Part shown: piece by piece, positions 60,788 to 64,000 of the stretch
How positions within the stretch are numbered: position 1 is the stretch's first letter
How the letters are laid out: each line of letters begins with the position of its first letter
From: Manduca sexta
Taxonomy: Eukaryota > Arthropoda > Insecta > Lepidoptera > Sphingidae
Direction: 5' to 3'
DNA: 64,000 nucleotides
Assembly: GCF_014839805.1 (NCBI RefSeq)
Contig: NC_051123.1
Span: forward strand, 4,818,727 to 4,882,726
Position numbers and translations under genes: made by a program
Notes under the pieces: model-generated
Databases searched by the model: none
Told to the model about the DNA's origin: nothing
What the model saw: only the letters and a program-made list of their open reading frames with translations

Positions 60788-60929
60788 AGAATAATTTCAA
60801 AGTTATTAGTTTTATTTCAGTAATTTCAAAGATTAAAAGGCGATAGAGGGTAAACAGAGTGGGTGAAGTTAAGTTCTATCGTGTGCTTACTTGATATTCT
60901 AGTATAGTCTGACCAGAAAAAAAACCGCC

Positions 60930-60985
60930 ACCATGTTGTGGTAAAATATGGAACTATTTTTTTATATTGACAACGTTAAATTTGA
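60930..60985 (+). repeat. Dispersed repeat with ATATGGAACTATTTTTTT core, copy 2
   Basis: CCATGTTGTGGTAAAATATG then GAACTATTTTTTTATATTGAC. Partner of 41320-41375. Confidence 0.6.
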
Positions 60986-61252
60986 AATGAAAAAATGGCA
61001 CACATAAACTTTAATGAGAAAAATGGACTAAGTGTTCTTTTCTATTAAATAAATACAGGCAAAAAGTGTGGAAGAAAACCATCAAACAACTTGTTCTAAA
61101 GCGTCGGTCAAACAGCGGGCGGGGCGGGACGGCGGCGCGGCGTGACGCTGTAGGGACGCGAACAATTATAATATTATACTTGTTAAGACTTTTATGATTA
61201 CGTTTATATTTCAATACATTTATAATTAATTAAGTTTTTAATAAACTAAATT

Positions 61253-61346
61253 CTTTTATATAGATGTAATAGGGCTTTTGACTAAAAAAATAATTATTTA
61301 TATAGATCTTTTATATAGATGTAATAGGGCTTATGACTAAAAAAAA
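61253..61346 (+). repeat. Tandem duplication, 55-bp unit
   Basis: CTTTTATATAGATGTAATAG then GGCTTWTGACTAAAAAAA starts at 61253 and again at 61308, almost identical, so the duplication is recent. Confidence 0.85.
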
Positions 61347-63094
61347 GTTATAATATAGATTATGTCACAGAGCCGTGGCGCTCGGCGCTCGATTTCAATG
61401 TTGATTAGGCTTATTTTGCCTTAAAATATCTGCGCATACGCATTTTAGTATCTTCTCTACAAAAACGACACAGGGTTCGGCCGCATAAATGCATTTTTCA
61501 GAGTAGTTAATTTTGGTTAATTTAAAACCCATTTTCTATGCCTATAATGCCAACATCTATATTAATTTTAGCTATGAGTAGGCTCAAGAGATACAATGTC
61601 TCTTTTGGAAATGATAATATATTAAATGTAGTTAACTCTAGGTATGTTTATTAATTTTGTCATGCACGGGAAAAAATGCCTATATGCTAGCATGCAAGCA
61701 TCTGCCGGTCCATTTATATCAGTCTATACAAACTTACCAACAGTGTCAAATCTATGTTTTAAAATTCGAATATTATTATTATCCCTTAGTATGTCAAATT
61801 TGTTATCAAGAGACGAAAATGTTTTGACGCAAACTTCTTGAAGATAAATCATGAGTCACTGACCCCACCGGACCGTGATTATGGCAAATGAGATTGAACT
61901 AAAAAGCAGGTCGCGAGATAACGTTAGTAAATTAATAATACCGCAAACATGTATTGAGTTCTTATAGCCTGTATGCGGTGGACATAAGGTTTATAGTCGT
62001 ATAGCTTGTTGATTTTGTTCATTTATTGTCTAGACTAAATTAACATGTCCAAGAGAAGACCAAGAAGGCGAGACGTCGTTTTTTCACAGCAATAATTTGA
62101 ACTTTTCATTATTAAAATAAATTATATTACTGAATGGAAAAATTAGTCAGATTGCATTCGGGTTTATTTAAAAATATATTTTCGGTTGTGCAACAATTTA
62201 CGTTACTGGTTTCAATAACCAAATACCTAATTAACAATTTATAGTATTTCCATATAAGATAAAGAGGTAGTCCAAACAATAAGTCCAAAATAGTACAAGC
62301 TAAATACCATTATTATAATCGATGACATAATAGAATAACATTCATAGTTACATGATCCCTTATACTACTTATTAAAAATAATAAGTGATAACCATGAGCG
62401 ACGGGAGGGACAAGGATGTTCAGTGCTCATGCTAAAAAAGGCCTTGCGGTTACAGGCAGTTCTCGTGGTGCAGTTTTTTCATAGAATTCGGCGAGCTGTT
62501 TTTTGCTTCTGCCATCTGACCTCTCCTCTCCTTTCCCACTAAATCAACTCCGTAGTTACGCCATAGCTAATTATAATAATAACCACTACGATTACACAAC
62601 GGTATATCAAATAGTTTTCTATTTGTTTACATACAAAATAGTAACGCAAAAGACTGACCGCCTTATTACAAAACGAAGTCTAACTATAGTACCGAGTTTA
62701 GTACTAGGTTTAAACGATGGACTAAAAAAATGGTATTACAAAGCCGAGTTTATCGCTAGTCCGAGGATTATCTGTGATACTAAAGTTAAACCGCCACAGC
62801 CCCTAGTTTAACTCCAGTACTAACCTCGAAACATCAAATTTCAAAGTTGATAATTGTGTTTTGAGATAACCAAATCAGCATGATGTTAAGATTACTATCA
62901 CCCAAATCTGTTTTTCACATTTTTCCTTATTATTTTAAACCCGTACTTATTTAATTTGAATAGAAAGTTAATATTATGTTATAAGATTTGTCAAGAACCA
63001 AATTTATTTATTTATAAGACATACCAAAACATCAGAGTACATTATTTGTGCTTTGTGATGCTGGTGGTTGGATATATATGGTATTCGCCCGGAT

Positions 63095-63275
63095 AGCAAC
63101 ACCGTACATAGTGTTAAAACCCGCCATAGTGGCCCACGTAAGTGTGTCGTGTTCCGGGACCAGCCTGTGTACATCCGGTTCCAACAGGCCGGCATAATTG
63201 TGTCGACTGTCGAGGGGTAATCATCTCTCGTCAGTCGACATTCTATTGGACCCCACTCCACCTACCATCACAGAA
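63095..63275 (+). repeat. Dispersed repeat with CCGCCATAGTGGCCCACGTA, copy 2
   Basis: Partner of 58530-58770. Retains ACATCCGGTTCCAACAGGCC, TGTCGACTGTCGAGGGGTAA and ATTGGACCCCACTCCACCTA. Confidence 0.7.
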
Positions 63276-63381
63276 GCTCACTTTGCCGTGCCTATATTAA
63301 AAAAAAACTTAACGTTCACCCATTTAAAGATTTTTGAATGAATATTATCCAAAGATTTTCACGTGTCTTTTTTTATTTTAG

Positions 63382-63556
63382 ATGGAAATTGACTAATTTA
63401 TGGAGCGAAATAAAAAGTTTGAAACACGTGTTCAAAGAAAGTAAAGACGCGAAAACACATCACGAGATAATGGAGGAAAGAAATCGCTTATATAGTTCGA
63501 TATTCTTTTTAAACGTATTGGCAGTATATGGACCCTTGCGCGTCTTATGCTTCTAG
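63382..63556 (+). CDS. Weak candidate for a terminal exon of an unknown gene
   Basis: A pyrimidine-rich acceptor (CTTTTTTTATTTTAG) is followed, in phase 2, by 57 residues: WKLTNLWSEIKSLKHVFKES, a charged KDAKTHHEIMEERNR stretch and a hydrophobic end, then TAG at 63554-63556 and AATAAA at 63617. The charged helix-like composition is not random-looking, but there is no recognised domain and no upstream exon in the window. It may be chance or a repeat relic. Confidence 0.22.
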
Positions 63557-64000
63557 TAAACAAATGTCAAATTCAGTACATTATAAATTTGTTAACTATA
63601 TATACTCTATCGAGGAAATAAAAGATATTCATAAATCTTGATTTCTAAACCAATTAAAATATTGTTTAGCAACGTTTTTGCGCCTTTATATACATATCAG
63701 TCTGAGGTGAACACGTAAAATTATACGCATACATATTTTAAATATTAACAAATTATAACCGAAATATTCAAAAGAATGTTTAAAAAATTGTTCCTGTTTA
63801 TTCGTAATGAAATTAAGTATCGACGCTTCAACATTAATTGTCCAATATAATGGTAACTTCTGCTAATAATTAATTGATTAATTAGCAACACTCAAGTATA
63901 CATTATTTTTAAAATGTTTCTGTTAATATAATTACAATATCCAAACATATAAATCAATAGTTGTTTGTGTTAAATATGTCACAGGTTACTTTAAAGTTCA

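Larger units (their letters stand above)
49711..64000. other. Gene-poor, repeat-rich DNA upstream of the CRAL-TRIO gene
   Basis: AT-rich sequence dominated by old repeats and hairpins, with the poly-A stretch at 53528-53540. A GC-rich spot at 52835-52885 may hold the unseen 5' exon or promoter of the CRAL-TRIO gene, but no motif proves it. No protein-coding gene is recognised except the weak exon candidate at 63382-63556. Confidence 0.55.

Noticed and set aside
1..64000. CRISPR array, bacterial operon or viral gene cluster
   Set aside because: None seen: no regularly spaced repeats with unique spacers, no compact co-directional frames and no viral proteins. The window is an intron-rich insect chromosome segment.

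Overview
The window looks like nuclear DNA of a lepidopteran insect. It is AT-rich and intron-rich. Its interspersed repeats resemble common moth and butterfly SINEs, LINE tails and MITEs, and its three recognisable genes have clear insect relatives. The species cannot be named from the sequence. Exons were found by reading both strands for protein similarity and for GT/AG borders whose phases agree.

Layout. (1) Bases 1-3244 hold no gene, only a palindromic MITE. (2) Bases 3245-5608, plus strand: a complete four-exon secreted group III (bee-venom-type) phospholipase A2 of 190 residues, with a TATA box and an initiator. A LINE tail lies in intron 1 and a SINE in intron 3, and a 121-122 bp tandem array follows. 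(3) Bases 10579-24862, minus strand: RIM-binding protein (Rbp), an active-zone scaffold. At least 18 exons encode coiled coil, low-complexity segment, SH3-I, three FN3 domains, linkers, SH3-II, SH3-III, a Gly/Pro-rich tail and a conserved-looking C-terminus. Seventeen exons join with consistent phases; the join to the last exon is unresolved. (4) Bases 24863-38718: mostly AT-rich intron or intergenic DNA with repeats, an unassigned coding-like exon near 27.1 kb, a CpG-rich promoter-like block at 37.5-38.1 kb, and a clean 112-residue start exon at 38383-38718. These may be the 5' end of Rbp or a separate small gene. (5) Bases 40276-49692, minus strand: a four-exon CRAL-TRIO (alpha-tocopherol-transfer-like) lipid carrier of 298 residues. 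Its introns contain SINEs and a 361 bp TTAA-flanked fold-back MITE. (6) Bases 49711-64000: no recognised gene, dense in old repeats and hairpins, with one weak terminal-exon candidate at 63382-63556.

The three genes have unrelated roles (extracellular lipid hydrolysis, synaptic scaffolding, intracellular lipid carriage) and show no sign of co-regulation. No novel multi-gene system was found. The points most worth checking are the unresolved C-terminal splicing of Rbp, the orphan exons upstream of it, and a MITE whose empty target site survives in an adjacent tandem copy.
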